Shown: positions 38,809-47,190, counted from the stretch's first letter. The stretch is DNA of 51,141 nucleotides from Planctomycetota bacterium (GCA_024278955.1 JAJRSE010000046.1:1-51141), one strand, 5' to 3'. Notes: a model not told the origin generated them from the letters alone. Made by a program: numbers and translations.

Positions 38809-39975
38809 ATGAAACGTCTCTCTCTCTATTGTGGGGCCAGTGCTCTCGCCGGCCTAATCGTGGGCGTCGCCTTTTTTGGAAGCGACCCAATTAAGTTCAG
38901 CGGCAAGGCTTACGCAGTTCAGCCCGCTATTTCGAGCGAGGGAAGCCGCTCGAGGTTACAAGCCGCCAACCGTGACGTTGTTCCCTCGATGACAGCCGAA
39001 GAGCAGATCAGCATCTCGGTCTATGAACAAGCCAACCCGAGCGTGGTAAACATCAACACAAAAAGCACTCAGATCGACCACTTCTTTCGTCTGCAACGAG
39101 AGTCCGAAGGCTCAGGCTCTGGTGCCGTGTTAGATAAAGAAGGCCATATCATCACAAACTTTCATGTCATCGACGACGCGGATGCGATTGAGGTCACTTT
39201 AGCATCAAATAAGACTTTTCCGGCAACCTTCATTGGAGGAGACAAAGAACACGACATCGCGGTGCTAAAAATCGAAGCGCCGCCAGAAGATCTGCGACCC
39301 ATCCCTTTGGGAATCTCAAGTGACTTGCGTGTTGGGCAGCGTGCCTTTGTGCTGGGCAATCCCTTTGGATGGGATGGCACCCTTACGACTGGCATTATCT
39401 CTAGCTTGAACCGCGATCTTCCAAGCCGTGTGCCGGGCCGACAAATGCAGTCGCTTATTCAAACCGATGCCGCGATGAACCCAGGCAACTCGGGCGGACC
39501 ACTGCTCGATACGAATTCTCAAATGGTCGGCATGTGTGTTGCGATCGCCACGAAAACCGGACAGAACGCAGGGGTAGGTTTTGCTATTCCTATCGACCGC
39601 ATCAAACAAATTGTTCCTGAGCTAATTCAAAACGGTCGTATTGTTCGTGCAGACATTGGCATCATGGAAGTCATGGAAACCGAAACAGGGATTGTCATTG
39701 CTCGTTTAGATTCCAACGGCCCAGCTGCGCAAGCGGGCTTACGAGGTTTTCGCCGTGTGGTCCAACGCCGCAAGCAAGGGCCGATTATCTACGAAACAGA
39801 AACGATCGACCGCTCCCACGCCGATCGTATCCTCGAAGTCAACGGCCAGCCGATGCGATCGGGCGTCCAGTTTCGGGACAAGATATGGGAATATCGGCCT
39901 GGAACGGTAATCCATCTCACCATTGTTCGAGATGGCAAACAGAAAAAAGTTGCCGTGACTTTGGGCGGCAAATAG
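38809..39975 (+). CDS. HtrA/DegP-like serine protease with PDZ domain
   Basis: This envelope quality-control protease has an N-terminal signal or membrane anchor (LYCGASALAGLIVGVAFFG). The ATG at 38809 follows GGAG at seven bases; an upstream in-frame extension is unlikely. The trypsin-like domain (about 65-280) has the full catalytic triad: H119 in TNFHVIDD, D149 in EHDIAVLKI and S228 in NPGNSGGPLLD. One C-terminal PDZ domain follows (about 290-388), interrupted by an unusual insertion (RRVVQRRKQGPIIYETETI) between its first strand and the EVNGQPM segment. The 388-residue length fits one-PDZ DegS-like members. It sits directly after a MITE-like element. Confidence 0.92.
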   Translation: MKRLSLYCGASALAGLIVGVAFFGSDPIKFSGKAYAVQPAISSEGSRSRLQAANRDVVPSMTAEEQISISVYEQANPSVVNINTKSTQIDHFFRLQRESEGSGSGAVLDKEGHIITNFHVIDDADAIEVTLASNKTFPATFIGGDKEHDIAVLKIEAPPEDLRPIPLGISSDLRVGQRAFVLGNPFGWDGTLTTGIISSLNRDLPSRVPGRQMQSLIQTDAAMNPGNSGGPLLDTNSQMVGMCVAIATKTGQNAGVGFAIPIDRIKQIVPELIQNGRIVRADIGIMEVMETETGIVIARLDSNGPAAQAGLRGFRRVVQRRKQGPIIYETETIDRSHADRILEVNGQPMRSGVQFRDKIWEYRPGTVIHLTIVRDGKQKKVAVTLGGK

Positions 39976-40404
39976 GCCTCCAGGCCCTCCAGGGAATCGC
40001 CCTAAAGTGTTTTGCATAAACGTGTTACGGCAGGAGCCAGTCCTGCGAGTCAGACCGCGAAAAGAGCTTCATGCTGGCAAGCTCCGGCAGATTACTTGCA
40101 TTTTGCTCCTTGAAAGTCTCTGAAGAATCACCACAATTTCGCGGATACTTCGTTGCTGAACCGCTAACGATAGTTCTCGACGACGGTTCTCGACAAAGTC
40201 CCCACAAAAACCTTCCCTTCCCGGAGCAGAGATTCGTCAGAATGACCGAGAAGCCTGCAACAGTCGCAGGCTTCTACAGCCTCTGACGGTTCTGCAAAAT
40301 TTGGCATGATTCATCCTGCGGATTTTTGATTACTAGCTTCCCAGCGGTAATGCCCCCTCGGCCAATGTGTCTGCCGAAAGTTTTGTTTTGAAAGGAGTTA
40401 CCCC
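39976..40404. other. Intergenic region with a nested hairpin
   Basis: About 430 bp without a supported gene. The notable feature is a nested structure at 40234-40288. GAAGCCTGC (40250-40258) pairs perfectly with GCAGGCTTC (40266-40274), and an outer helix CGTCAG (40234-40239) with CTGACG (40283-40288) encloses it. There is also a small GGCAGGA/TCCTGC hairpin near 40029-40047. These may belong to the htrA 3' end or to a small RNA. Confidence 0.45.
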
Positions 40405-40926
40405 ATGGTTCATTCTCTGTCTGTAGCTGCAATTGTAGTGAGTTCGATGGCAGCTGCCACTAGTCCAATCCAATGGCAAGCCGACTATGGTAAAGCGTTA
40501 GCAGCCACTCGCACGGAGCAACAGCAACCTTTGCTGATCGTTTTCGACAACCCCAACGATCCGAAGTCGTCAATTGAGAGCAAGCAGCTCAAAGCGACCG
40601 GCGAACAATCGGACTTGCTTGATGCCTACCAACGCTGTCACATTGACGTCAGCACCAAGTACGGCAAGAAAGTTGCCGAAGTCTTTGGCGCAAAGGAATT
40701 TCCTTTTACTGCCATTATCGACAAGACTGGCTCGTTTGTCCTGTGCAAGAAGTCGGGTCGGCTTAGCGAATCGCAATGGCTCGAAACGCTTGCTACCTAC
40801 CAGAAGGGCGTTCGCCCCTCGTTGTCGGTTCACACTACGTTCTACCGCGGCAACGAGATTCAGCTGAATGCCAGCGGAGTGGCCGATCCGGAATTTTGCC
40901 CTTCCTGCCATTTGAATAGCAAGTAA
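40405..40926 (+). CDS. Thioredoxin-like fold protein, function unknown
   Basis: The ATG follows a strong AAAGGAG. The 173-residue protein begins with a hydrophobic stretch (SLSVAAIVVSSMAAATS) that can act as a signal peptide. The body resembles a thioredoxin fold (WQADYGKALAATRTEQQQPLLIVFDN, then IDVSTKYGKKVAEVFGAKEFPFTAIID), as in the co-chaperone-like thioredoxin relatives that handle short unfolded sequences. However, the active-site CxxC is absent from its normal place. Instead the protein ends in DPEFCPSCHLNSK, with one CxxC at the extreme C-terminus. Redox chemistry is therefore doubtful; metal binding is possible. A strong terminator follows immediately. Confidence 0.72.
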   Translation: MVHSLSVAAIVVSSMAAATSPIQWQADYGKALAATRTEQQQPLLIVFDNPNDPKSSIESKQLKATGEQSDLLDAYQRCHIDVSTKYGKKVAEVFGAKEFPFTAIIDKTGSFVLCKKSGRLSESQWLETLATYQKGVRPSLSVHTTFYRGNEIQLNASGVADPEFCPSCHLNSK

Positions 40927-40953
40927 CGAAACTCGACGAAGTGGAGAAAACAC

Positions 40954-40990
40954 AAGGTGGCTAGGCGAAAGCTTGGCCACCTTTTTTTTT
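40954..40990 (+). terminator. Terminator between the thioredoxin-like gene and tsaD
   Basis: AAGGTGGC (40954-40961) pairs with the complementary GCCACCTT-type arm around 40975-40983, followed by a long T-run (to 40990). It ends the thioredoxin-like transcript. Confidence 0.85.
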
Positions 40991-41010
40991 GCGCAGCTCT
41001 TTGACGAGCC

Positions 41011-42036
41011 CTATCGCACTAGGCCAGCTGAGATATCGAGATCGAGCGATTCAAAAAGCCCTGCACGATAACGCTCGATTGCGATTGCCCCCATGACTGC
41101 ATTGTCTGTGCAGAGCTTCAGGGGGGGAATAAACAGCTCAAAACTATTTTCCTCAGCGGCTTTCTCCATTGCCGCTCGAAAACAACCGTTCGCTGCAACG
41201 CCACCGCCAACACAGAGTCGGCCGCTATTCTCTCGCCGCAACGCGGCAACGGATTTGGTCACTAGGCACTCGATGACCGCCGCTTGAAAACTTGCAGCCA
41301 TGTCGGCAATCAATTGCGGTTTAAGGTCTGCTTCTGTTCCCATCTTTGGGCGACCGGGGCCAAACAGCTCGTAGCGAACCGCCGTTTTCAGGCCGCTAAA
41401 GCTGAAGTCGAGCCGCTTGGCGTCGTGGAGCAACGGTCGGGGCAGCTTAAAACGGGTGGCATCGCCACGTTTTGCGGCCTGCTCAATCGCAGGCCCTCCG
41501 GGATAAGGCAGGCCCAACATGCTGGCGACCTTATCAAAGGCTTCGCCAGCGGCATCGTCGATTGTGCCACCGATCGCGGTGAAATCGAGCGCCGTTCGGC
41601 AGCGGAAAAGATTGGAATGTCCGCCGCTCACAATCAGACCGATGCAAGGAAAAACATCCTGCCCGCTTGCAATGCGACAAGCGTAGATATGTGCCTGAAG
41701 ATGGTCGATTGCAATCAGCGGTAAGTCGTGAGCAAGCGAAAGTGTTTTTGCTGCCATCAAACCGACGAGGAGCGACCCAGAGAGTCCCGGGCGATTGGCA
41801 ACTGCTACGGCATCGAGATCCTGCAGCGAGACGCCCGCCTGTTCAAGTGTCTCATGGATGACCGGCAAGATGCGTTCGACATGAGCGCGCGAAGCAATCT
41901 CAGGCACGACCCCGCCAAAACGTTGATGCAAGTCATTTTGCGAGGCGACGATCGATCCTAAAACTTCTAGTTTATCAGTCACTACGGCTGCGGCCGTTTC
42001 GTCGCAAGTTGTTTCAAGCGTAAGAATTCGGGTCAT
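41011..42036 (-). CDS. tsaD: tRNA N6-adenosine threonylcarbamoyltransferase
   Basis: TsaD transfers the threonylcarbamoyl group from threonylcarbamoyl-AMP to A37 of tRNAs that read ANN codons, together with TsaB, TsaE and TsaC. The chosen ATG at 42036 gives 341 residues; a start four codons earlier is possible. Signatures: RILTLETTCDETAAAVV at the N-terminus, the metal-binding pair H112 and H116 in IDHLQAHIYAC, SGGHSNLF, the ATP-site DDAAGEAFDKVA, and GGVAANGCFRAAM near the C-terminus. It lies 27 bp after the methyltransferase gene on the same strand. The partner tsaB/tsaE genes are not in the window. Confidence 0.96.
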   Translation of the reverse strand: MTRILTLETTCDETAAAVVTDKLEVLGSIVASQNDLHQRFGGVVPEIASRAHVERILPVIHETLEQAGVSLQDLDAVAVANRPGLSGSLLVGLMAAKTLSLAHDLPLIAIDHLQAHIYACRIASGQDVFPCIGLIVSGGHSNLFRCRTALDFTAIGGTIDDAAGEAFDKVASMLGLPYPGGPAIEQAAKRGDATRFKLPRPLLHDAKRLDFSFSGLKTAVRYELFGPGRPKMGTEADLKPQLIADMAASFQAAVIECLVTKSVAALRRENSGRLCVGGGVAANGCFRAAMEKAAEENSFELFIPPLKLCTDNAVMGAIAIERYRAGLFESLDLDISAGLVR

Positions 42037-42063
42037 GATGAGTTTCAAGTTAAAAGTAGCAGG

Positions 42064-42777
42064 TCAAGAGCCTGGGGAGGTAGACCGTGACGGGGTTTGA
42101 TCTCTGGGTTCATGTTTCTCGGCTCCCGCGACCTCCCCTGGTAAGCGTAGGTGATGTACCCAGGCGGGTGGCACGTTGGCGAGAACGCAGTCGCGATCGA
42201 CTTCCCAAGAATCCAGCTCACGCTGAAGGAGCGATTCGATACCGGCTAGGCGTCGCCGTTCCTGAGGTTTTGAGCACAATGCTTTAGCTTTTCGTATCGC
42301 AACATATTCAAAAAAACTTAGCGACGCCCCTTGGGTTGCCAAGCGATGGAACTGCGAGAGTATCTTTTGAACCACCTGGCAAGAAAAATTATTGAGCGGT
42401 AGCCCCGAGACAACTACGTCGTAGCGGCAAGCTTCGTCGAGTTCTTCGACCGGCATCTGCAACACGCGCACGCGATCGGCAACTCGGAGCCAACTTGGAT
42501 CTTGGCGAAGTCGATCACCAAGAACTTTGGCAAATCGTTCGTTAAGTTCGACAAGATCGAGCCGGTCGTCGGGTCCCAGGCGAGCAATAATTTCGGCCGT
42601 TACAGCGCCTGTCCCTGAGCCTACCTCAAGTACCTTCTGTCCCACATCGCCGCTACCGACCTTGCTGGCAAGGCGACGAGCAAGGCGGCGTCCGCTCGGA
42701 AGAATTGCGCCGGTGCTATGAAAAGTTTGGCGAAACTCTCGCAAGAAAAGACGGTAGTCGGAAAGTCGTTGGCCCAT
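42064..42777 (-). CDS. Class I SAM methyltransferase, phospholipid or rRNA dimethylase-like
   Basis: The 237-residue protein begins with FLREFRQTFHSTGAILPSGR, followed by the SAM motif VLEVGSGTGAVT at about residues 49-60, LVELNERFAKVL (motif II), and a catalytic-region VVSGLPLNNFSCQ. This layout is shared by phosphatidylethanolamine N-methyltransferases of the PmtA type and by KsgA-like rRNA dimethylases. The SGLPLNN variant and the short C-terminus favour the phospholipid branch. It is soluble, with a basic, Ser-rich tail. It lies between DUF1207 (50 bp upstream) and tsaD (27 bp downstream), all leftward, so the three may be co-transcribed. The substrate is not settled. Confidence 0.75.
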   Translation of the reverse strand: MGQRLSDYRLFLREFRQTFHSTGAILPSGRRLARRLASKVGSGDVGQKVLEVGSGTGAVTAEIIARLGPDDRLDLVELNERFAKVLGDRLRQDPSWLRVADRVRVLQMPVEELDEACRYDVVVSGLPLNNFSCQVVQKILSQFHRLATQGASLSFFEYVAIRKAKALCSKPQERRRLAGIESLLQRELDSWEVDRDCVLANVPPAWVHHLRLPGEVAGAEKHEPRDQTPSRSTSPGS

Positions 42778-42827
42778 CGTGGCATTCTACGACGTCCGAG
42801 GGCATGCGCGAAGGAGCCTCTTGAGGG

Positions 42828-43907
42828 TCAATGGTCGTACCAAAGCCCCACACCTACTTGCTGCTCGAACTGATTGGCAAATTCGAACTGGTTGCTCTTC
42901 CCGTTATAGTAGTGCAAGCCGGTCCGCATCACGCGTCCGCTTTGTCCACGCCAAAGCCATCCCAGCTGGGCGACCACATTGCCTCCGAAATTGACTTCTT
43001 CACGCAGGTGGCCATTGATCGCAAAAAACGGCGTCCCACGAAATCCCGTAGGGCCTGGCTGAGCATAATCGACGCCCAACTGAAATTCCCAAGGCTCGGT
43101 AAACTCGTCATTATAGAAAGCCCATCCGGCCTCGCCATACAGACGCCATGCAGGCCGTGGGAAAAACGAGTAGCCGAGCACCAACGTGTCGCGACTGAAA
43201 TTGATTCGCTCAGCGGTGCTCATTTGGCGAATGATTCGTTCATCGCCCAAGTGCGCGCTAAGATGGTAGTAAGAAAATTTCCACTGCTGTCGGCCGCGGC
43301 CGTAAATAATCGGTATGCCGAAACGAAAGTCTACCGCTTCTAAATCCCAGTTCGCATCCAGGTTGAGCCGAAGTTGGCTTGCCCCTTCTATCTGTAACTC
43401 CCAGCCTTCGGGACGACCGTTGTTCGCGGTTCCATAGCGAAACAACGAGGCGCGACCTCCGAGCGAAACATCAAGCAACGATACCCCGTTACCAAACTCT
43501 TCAAATATCGCCCCGGAAGTTCGAGCTTCTTTTGTGCCGGCCCAGTACGAATGCCAGATTACGTCTCCGGGCAGCACATGCCAGTTCCAGTCTTGCTTAT
43601 TGCCAGTAGGCATAAGCACCGGATCGACGTACAGAGAATCAATGAATGGCGGAAGCTGATTGCTGTTTTCTTCCCATGGATCGGGACAGCATGGCACTCG
43701 CATTTGATCGAGCTCTAAGTCGGAAACTACGGAGTAGGATTCCTCGACAAGGTACTGAGCAGGTTCTGCTTTGCGAACGGGCGCAGCTGGCACTCTCCGA
43801 TAGGGCTGCCAAGCCTGCCCCTGCGCAGCATGGCTTCGCTCGGACAGTTGCTGTGAGCAAGTCCAGGCCATGGTCAGCGCCAACAGTAAGGCAAGTCGAA
43901 TGGTCAT
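42828..43907 (-). CDS. Secreted DUF1207 domain protein
   Basis: The 359-residue protein starts at the ATG at 43907 with a signal peptide (IRLALLLALTMAWTCSQQL). The mature part is rich in Trp, Tyr and Gly. It has alternating strands typical of a beta-barrel or porin-like outer membrane protein: RQQWKFSYYHLSAHLGDE, YGEAGWAFYNDEFTEPWEFQ, and a final WRGQSGRVMRTGLHYYNGKSN region ending in aromatic GVGLWYDH. These are features of DUF1207, which is common in planctomycetes. A C-terminal aromatic strand is consistent with outer-membrane insertion. The function is unknown. It may lead an operon with the methyltransferase and tsaD. Confidence 0.82.
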   Translation of the reverse strand: MTIRLALLLALTMAWTCSQQLSERSHAAQGQAWQPYRRVPAAPVRKAEPAQYLVEESYSVVSDLELDQMRVPCCPDPWEENSNQLPPFIDSLYVDPVLMPTGNKQDWNWHVLPGDVIWHSYWAGTKEARTSGAIFEEFGNGVSLLDVSLGGRASLFRYGTANNGRPEGWELQIEGASQLRLNLDANWDLEAVDFRFGIPIIYGRGRQQWKFSYYHLSAHLGDERIIRQMSTAERINFSRDTLVLGYSFFPRPAWRLYGEAGWAFYNDEFTEPWEFQLGVDYAQPGPTGFRGTPFFAINGHLREEVNFGGNVVAQLGWLWRGQSGRVMRTGLHYYNGKSNQFEFANQFEQQVGVGLWYDH

Positions 43908-44091
43908 GTCAAAGAAGAGGAATGAGACGGTGTCTCTTTGCTCTCAAGCAATGCGGGAAACGGTAGACGTTAAGTGGGGGGAAGATTATTCGATTGTCAG
44001 GCCTCTGCGAAGGTCGATCCGACGGTTTTACCGCGAATTGTGCGAGGTATCTCGCTAAACTCGCGAAAAAAGGAGTGCTAGCAGGCCGAGG

Positions 44092-44121
44092 TCGACAGAC
44101 TTCACGAGCAGCCTGTAGAAT
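44092..44121 (+). promoter_or_regulatory. Candidate promoter of the thiamine-binding protein gene
   Basis: TCGACA (44092-44097), an 18-bp spacer and TAGAAT (44116-44121) give a good housekeeping-type promoter, with an mRNA leader of about 45-50 nt before the start at 44175. Confidence 0.5.
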
Positions 44122-44174
44122 GGCTTCTATCTCACGTTTCGCATCCTTCCCTTCAATTGCTAACAAACTCTGCC

Positions 44175-44483
44175 ATGGTATTGCTAGAAATGAGCATTGT
44201 GCCCATGGGGCTCGGCGAAAGCGTCAGCCAGTATGTTGCCGAGTGCGTCGATCTGGTTGACCAGAGCGGGCTCGACTACGAATTGCACTCGATGGGAACG
44301 ATTGTCGAAGGCGAGCTACCCGAGGTTCTTGCACTCATGCAGAGCTGTATTGAACAGGTCGCCAAACACTCCGAGCGTGTGACCTGCTCGGCCAAAATCG
44401 ACTATCGCCGCAATCGAAGCGGCCGACTTTCGGCCAAGGTGGACCGTGTCGAAGAAAAACTAGGACGAAAGGTAAAACGGTAG
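44175..44483 (+). CDS. MTH1187-type thiamine-binding protein
   Basis: This small soluble protein (102 residues) has the MTH1187/YkoF-like ferredoxin-like fold. Start MVLLEMSIVPMGLGESVSQYV is diagnostic of the family, followed by GLDYELHSMGTIVEGE and a C-terminal basic stretch (KVDRVEEKLGRKVKR). Members bind thiamine or related compounds; the precise role is uncertain. The upstream frame extension (from 44157) lacks a ribosome-binding site. The flavin reductase starts 10 bases after the stop, so the two are co-transcribed, and a functional link to cofactor handling is possible. Confidence 0.85.
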   Translation: MVLLEMSIVPMGLGESVSQYVAECVDLVDQSGLDYELHSMGTIVEGELPEVLALMQSCIEQVAKHSERVTCSAKIDYRRNRSGRLSAKVDRVEEKLGRKVKR

Positions 44484-44493
44484 AAAAGAACTT

Positions 44494-44967
44494 ATGAACA
44501 ACTCTGACTTGGATGCAGTACTAGGCCGCGTAACCAGCGGCGTTTACATTCTGACCGCAGGCACAGGAGACCGTGCCACGGGGATGCTCGCCAGCTGGGT
44601 GATGCAAGCAGGCTTCGACCCGCCGATGGTTTCGGTTGCGGTAAAGTCGGGCCGCTACGTCTGCGACTGGCTCACCCAAGGCGAGCCATTTGTCCTGAAC
44701 GTCATCCCAGAAAAACAGTTTGATCTGCTCAAACATTTCGGCAAAGGGTTCGAGCCCGGCGAGCAAGCGTTCGAGGGCCTAGCGATTCGCCACTGCCCAA
44801 GGGGTGTTCCCGTGCTCGAAGATTGCCTGGGATATATCGAGTGTGAGCCGACCTCGCACGTCGATTCCGGCGACCATCGTATATTCCTTGCCAAGGTCGT
44901 CCGCGGCGGCCTGCTGAGCGATGCTTCGCCCCTGGTTCACATTCGCAAGAGCGGCAGCAACTACTAA
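44494..44967 (+). CDS. Flavin reductase family protein
   Basis: The 157-residue protein belongs to the flavin reductase-like, FMN-binding split-barrel family, which reduces or binds FMN for partner oxygenases. Visible: an N-terminal LGRVTSGVYILTAGTGDRATGMLASWVMQ flavin-binding segment, VSVAVKSGRYVCDWL, FVLNVIPE, and the C-terminal GDHRIFLAKVVRGG. No separate dehydrogenase domain is present. The sequence resembles the C-terminal domain of diflavin flavoproteins, suggesting a stand-alone version. It lies ten bases downstream of the thiamine-binding gene. The partner enzyme is unknown. Confidence 0.88.
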   Translation: MNNSDLDAVLGRVTSGVYILTAGTGDRATGMLASWVMQAGFDPPMVSVAVKSGRYVCDWLTQGEPFVLNVIPEKQFDLLKHFGKGFEPGEQAFEGLAIRHCPRGVPVLEDCLGYIECEPTSHVDSGDHRIFLAKVVRGGLLSDASPLVHIRKSGSNY

Positions 44968-45056
44968 AGCGTAATTTCACAACTGCATTCTCAGTTACCT
45001 TCTCTAGCAATATAAGCTATCATTTAATAGGAGGGCTCAGCCCTACCTATACCGAA

Positions 45057-45065
45057 TGCTAGAAT
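45057..45065 (+). promoter_or_regulatory. Extended -10 (TGCTAGAAT) of the universal stress gene
   Basis: TGCTAGAAT at 45057-45065 lies 35 bases before the chosen start at 45100. If it is the -10, transcription begins near 45072, which excludes the alternative upstream ATG at 45064. Confidence 0.5.
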
Positions 45066-45099
45066 GCAACCGCAGTTGCTACACCAGAAGGGTAGAGTG

Positions 45100-46035
45100 A
45101 TGAAACGTTTTACAAATATTCTAGTTGGTATCGATCTTTCCGACGGCGATAGCTATGTCTGCGACCAACTATCGCCTGATACCGAAATGATCGTCCAGAG
45201 AGCTTTGTGGCTGGCCAAGCACAATTCTGCCCGGTTACGTTTTTTTTATTCGATCGAGGTATCTGCTCAAGCCCAACGCCTCATTGAAGAAAGTCAGGGA
45301 GAAGAACCCACCGTTGTGGAAGACGCTGAAGAAGCACTGAACAATCTGGTTGAACGGGCTAAACGAGAAGGTGTTTCAGCAGACTGCCAAGTGGTTATCG
45401 GTAAGAGTTGGATAGAACTCATTTACCAAGTGCTACGCAATGAGCACGATCTCGTAATTGTCGGCACCCGGCGATTAGGTCGCGCAGAAAGCTTTTTGCT
45501 AGGAAGTACGGGCATCAAGCTGCTACGGAAGTGCCCTTGTCCAGTATGGGTCATGCAACCACAGACCGATCTAAAAATTGCCTCCCTACTCGTAGCCCAT
45601 GACTTGAGCCCGGTTGGCGATTTGGCGATGCAATTGGGTTGTTCAATGGCCCAGCTGAATGGCGCACAGTTACATGTGCTCTATGCCGACGAGAATCAAA
45701 AGCTTGCAAGTCTCGATCCGTCATTGGCTCCAGAAGAAATCGCTAAAGAAAATCGCTTGCAGGCGGAACAGCATATTTCTTCTCAACTGGCCAACTTTAA
45801 CCTCAAGCCGAAGGTCCAAGTCCACATCGTCGAGGAGTCGCCAGACACTGCAATTTTAGACTATTGCAAACAACACACCATCGAATTATTGGTCATGGGA
45901 ACCATCGCCCGAACAGGAATCCCGGGGCTAGTCACCGGCAATACGGCCGAAAGATTGCTACCCCAAATCCCATGCTCTGTGCTCGCTGTAAAACCCGAGG
46001 GATTCAAGTCGCCCATCGTACTTGATGAAAAATAA
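45100..46035 (+). CDS. Tandem universal stress protein (two UspA domains)
   Basis: The 311-residue cytoplasmic protein consists of two UspA domains, about residues 3-160 and 165-308. The first starts RFTNILVGIDLSDGD and ends in the nucleotide-loop region GTRRLGRAESFLLGSTGIKLL. The second starts KIASLLVAHDLSPVGD and ends GTIARTGIPGLVTGNTAERLL with the ATP-binding G-2x-G-9x-G pattern followed by IPCSVLAVKP. In the first domain the pattern is present but with altered spacing, so only the second may bind ATP. Usp proteins respond to starvation and stress. The gene appears monocistronic, with its own extended -10 promoter and a hairpin after the stop. Confidence 0.92.
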   Translation: MKRFTNILVGIDLSDGDSYVCDQLSPDTEMIVQRALWLAKHNSARLRFFYSIEVSAQAQRLIEESQGEEPTVVEDAEEALNNLVERAKREGVSADCQVVIGKSWIELIYQVLRNEHDLVIVGTRRLGRAESFLLGSTGIKLLRKCPCPVWVMQPQTDLKIASLLVAHDLSPVGDLAMQLGCSMAQLNGAQLHVLYADENQKLASLDPSLAPEEIAKENRLQAEQHISSQLANFNLKPKVQVHIVEESPDTAILDYCKQHTIELLVMGTIARTGIPGLVTGNTAERLLPQIPCSVLAVKPEGFKSPIVLDEK

Positions 46036-46036
46036 C

Positions 46037-46068
46037 CAGAGCCCGAGCATTGCCATGCCCGGGCTCTG
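46037..46068 (+). terminator. Hairpin at the end of the universal stress gene
   Basis: CAGAGCCCG (46037-46045) pairs perfectly with CGGGCTCTG (46060-46068), immediately after the stop. The following sequence is only weakly T-rich (ATTTTT about 10 bases later), so termination may be partial. Confidence 0.6.
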
Positions 46069-46083
46069 AAGTGATCATTTTTC

Positions 46084-46236
46084 TTACGACGCCGCCACGC
46101 CCGTGCAGGCTAGGAGGAGCACAACGCCAGTCATCGGGTGAGAATCCAGGCGAACTGCACCTTGCTTAAACTCTTCAGGGAAACGACGGCTCTTGGAGGA
46201 CGATTTCTGGGTTTCCAGAGATTGGACTTCATTCAT
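46084..46236 (-). pseudogene. Short fragment of an IS3-type transposase OrfA
   Basis: A 50-residue frame starts at the ATG at 46236, after AAAGGATCC. It contains KSRRFPEEFKQGAVRL, which matches the N-terminal helix-turn-helix start of IS3/IS911-type OrfA proteins. The following residues (DSHPMTGVVLLLACTGVAAS) no longer resemble a transposase. It is probably a decayed remnant, with no inverted repeats or OrfB nearby. Confidence 0.45.
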
Positions 46237-46345
46237 GAGGGATCCTTTCAAAGGTATTATTCTACCCCCGTCCGGTATCCGTCAATCTTGGGCTATCGAA
46301 AACCTCTTTTGGCCACGGGCCACAGACATATCGGGTGGCAGAAGA

Positions 46346-46375
46346 AATTGCCAGAAAAGGAATTGCCAGAAAAGG
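46346..46375. repeat. 15-bp tandem duplication next to tRNA-Pro
   Basis: AATTGCCAGAAAAGG occurs twice in tandem (46346-46360 and 46361-46375), and AACTG begins a broken third copy. It lies 16 bp past the 3' end of tRNA-Pro, whose trailer therefore contains the repeat and a T-run. Confidence 0.8.
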
Positions 46376-46390
46376 AACTGAAAAAAACAG

Positions 46391-46464
46391 TCGGGGCGAC
46401 ACGATTCGAACGTGCGACCTACTGGTCCCAAACCAGTCGCGCTACCAGGCTGCGCCACGCCCCG
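46391..46464 (-). tRNA. tRNA-Pro(UGG)
   Basis: Read on the minus strand, acceptor CGGGGCG pairs with CGCCCCG. The anticodon stem CTGGT/ACCAG encloses TTTGGGA, with anticodon TGG for CCA and other proline codons. The T-arm GTTCGAATC is present. The body is 74 nt and CCA is not encoded. Seven Ts follow in the trailer. Confidence 0.95.
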
Positions 46465-47190
46465 TATGTTTTTTTGCCATAACTGGCGGTAAGGGCTAGA
46501 TGGTAACAAGTCCACCGCCCGACGGCAATAAGGGAGTGCTCAAATGTTTACTAGGTTTTACTTAGGAGTGCCGTTTGCGAGGCCTGGCTGGAAGGCCGGT
46601 TCGGGCCAGCCAGAGTTGCGGGCCGATAAGATATGCCTTTTGCGATACTCGCAAAAAAGTATTCTTCAGAAGAAACGGCTGCTTCGGCACATCGTTTGCA
46701 GTGGAAAAAAACGCTGCGGTCCTCCCTTCCACAAGGTACAATTACCATGTATTGTTGCGAATCGATCGGCATTCGCCTAAGCGTTTGGACTCGTCTGAGC
46801 CGATAAAACTAATCAGTTCAATCATACTTGCAAACATAATCGCTGCCACTCGTTTGGCAGATAAGGAGTCAAGCTTCACGGTCAAAATTCCGTCGGGAGG
46901 ACCAAATTTTTGGATAGGCCCGAGTCGATACCATGGCAGCGCGCAGCACTGTCCGACATGCGTCTTTCTTCCAGCGACTCCACACCGTCGCAATTAGACC
47001 GGAAGTTTGTTTTAGAAGAAAAGAGGTCGCAGCCTTGGGTTGCGGCCTTTTTTCGTAAGAACACGCTTCCTCAATGCCCAGGGATTGCAATCCCAGGGCT
47101 TGCTAGCAACTTTGCCGATCTTGCCCGCTTGCCGAACTTTCCAGTACAGTTCTCCACGGCACTTTTCCTCCTCCCTGGGATTCCTCGGCA
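46465..47190. other. Non-coding region between tRNA-Pro and the GlsB/YeaQ gene
   Basis: About 725 bp without a supported protein gene; the open frames overlap each other on both strands and carry no recognisable domain. It contains an 8-bp hairpin CTGGCTGG (46584-46591)/CCAGCCAG (46606-46613), an orphan terminator at 47024-47053, and the palindrome at 47076-47099 centred on GGGATTGCAATCCC. A transcribed small RNA ending at the terminator is possible. Confidence 0.4.
47024..47053 (+). terminator. Intrinsic terminator without an upstream protein gene
   Basis: AGGTCGCA (47024-47031) pairs with TGCGGCCT (47041-47048) with one wobble, followed by six Ts. No plus-strand gene ends before it, except the universal stress gene nearly 1 kb upstream, which has its own hairpin. 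Confidence 0.75.
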
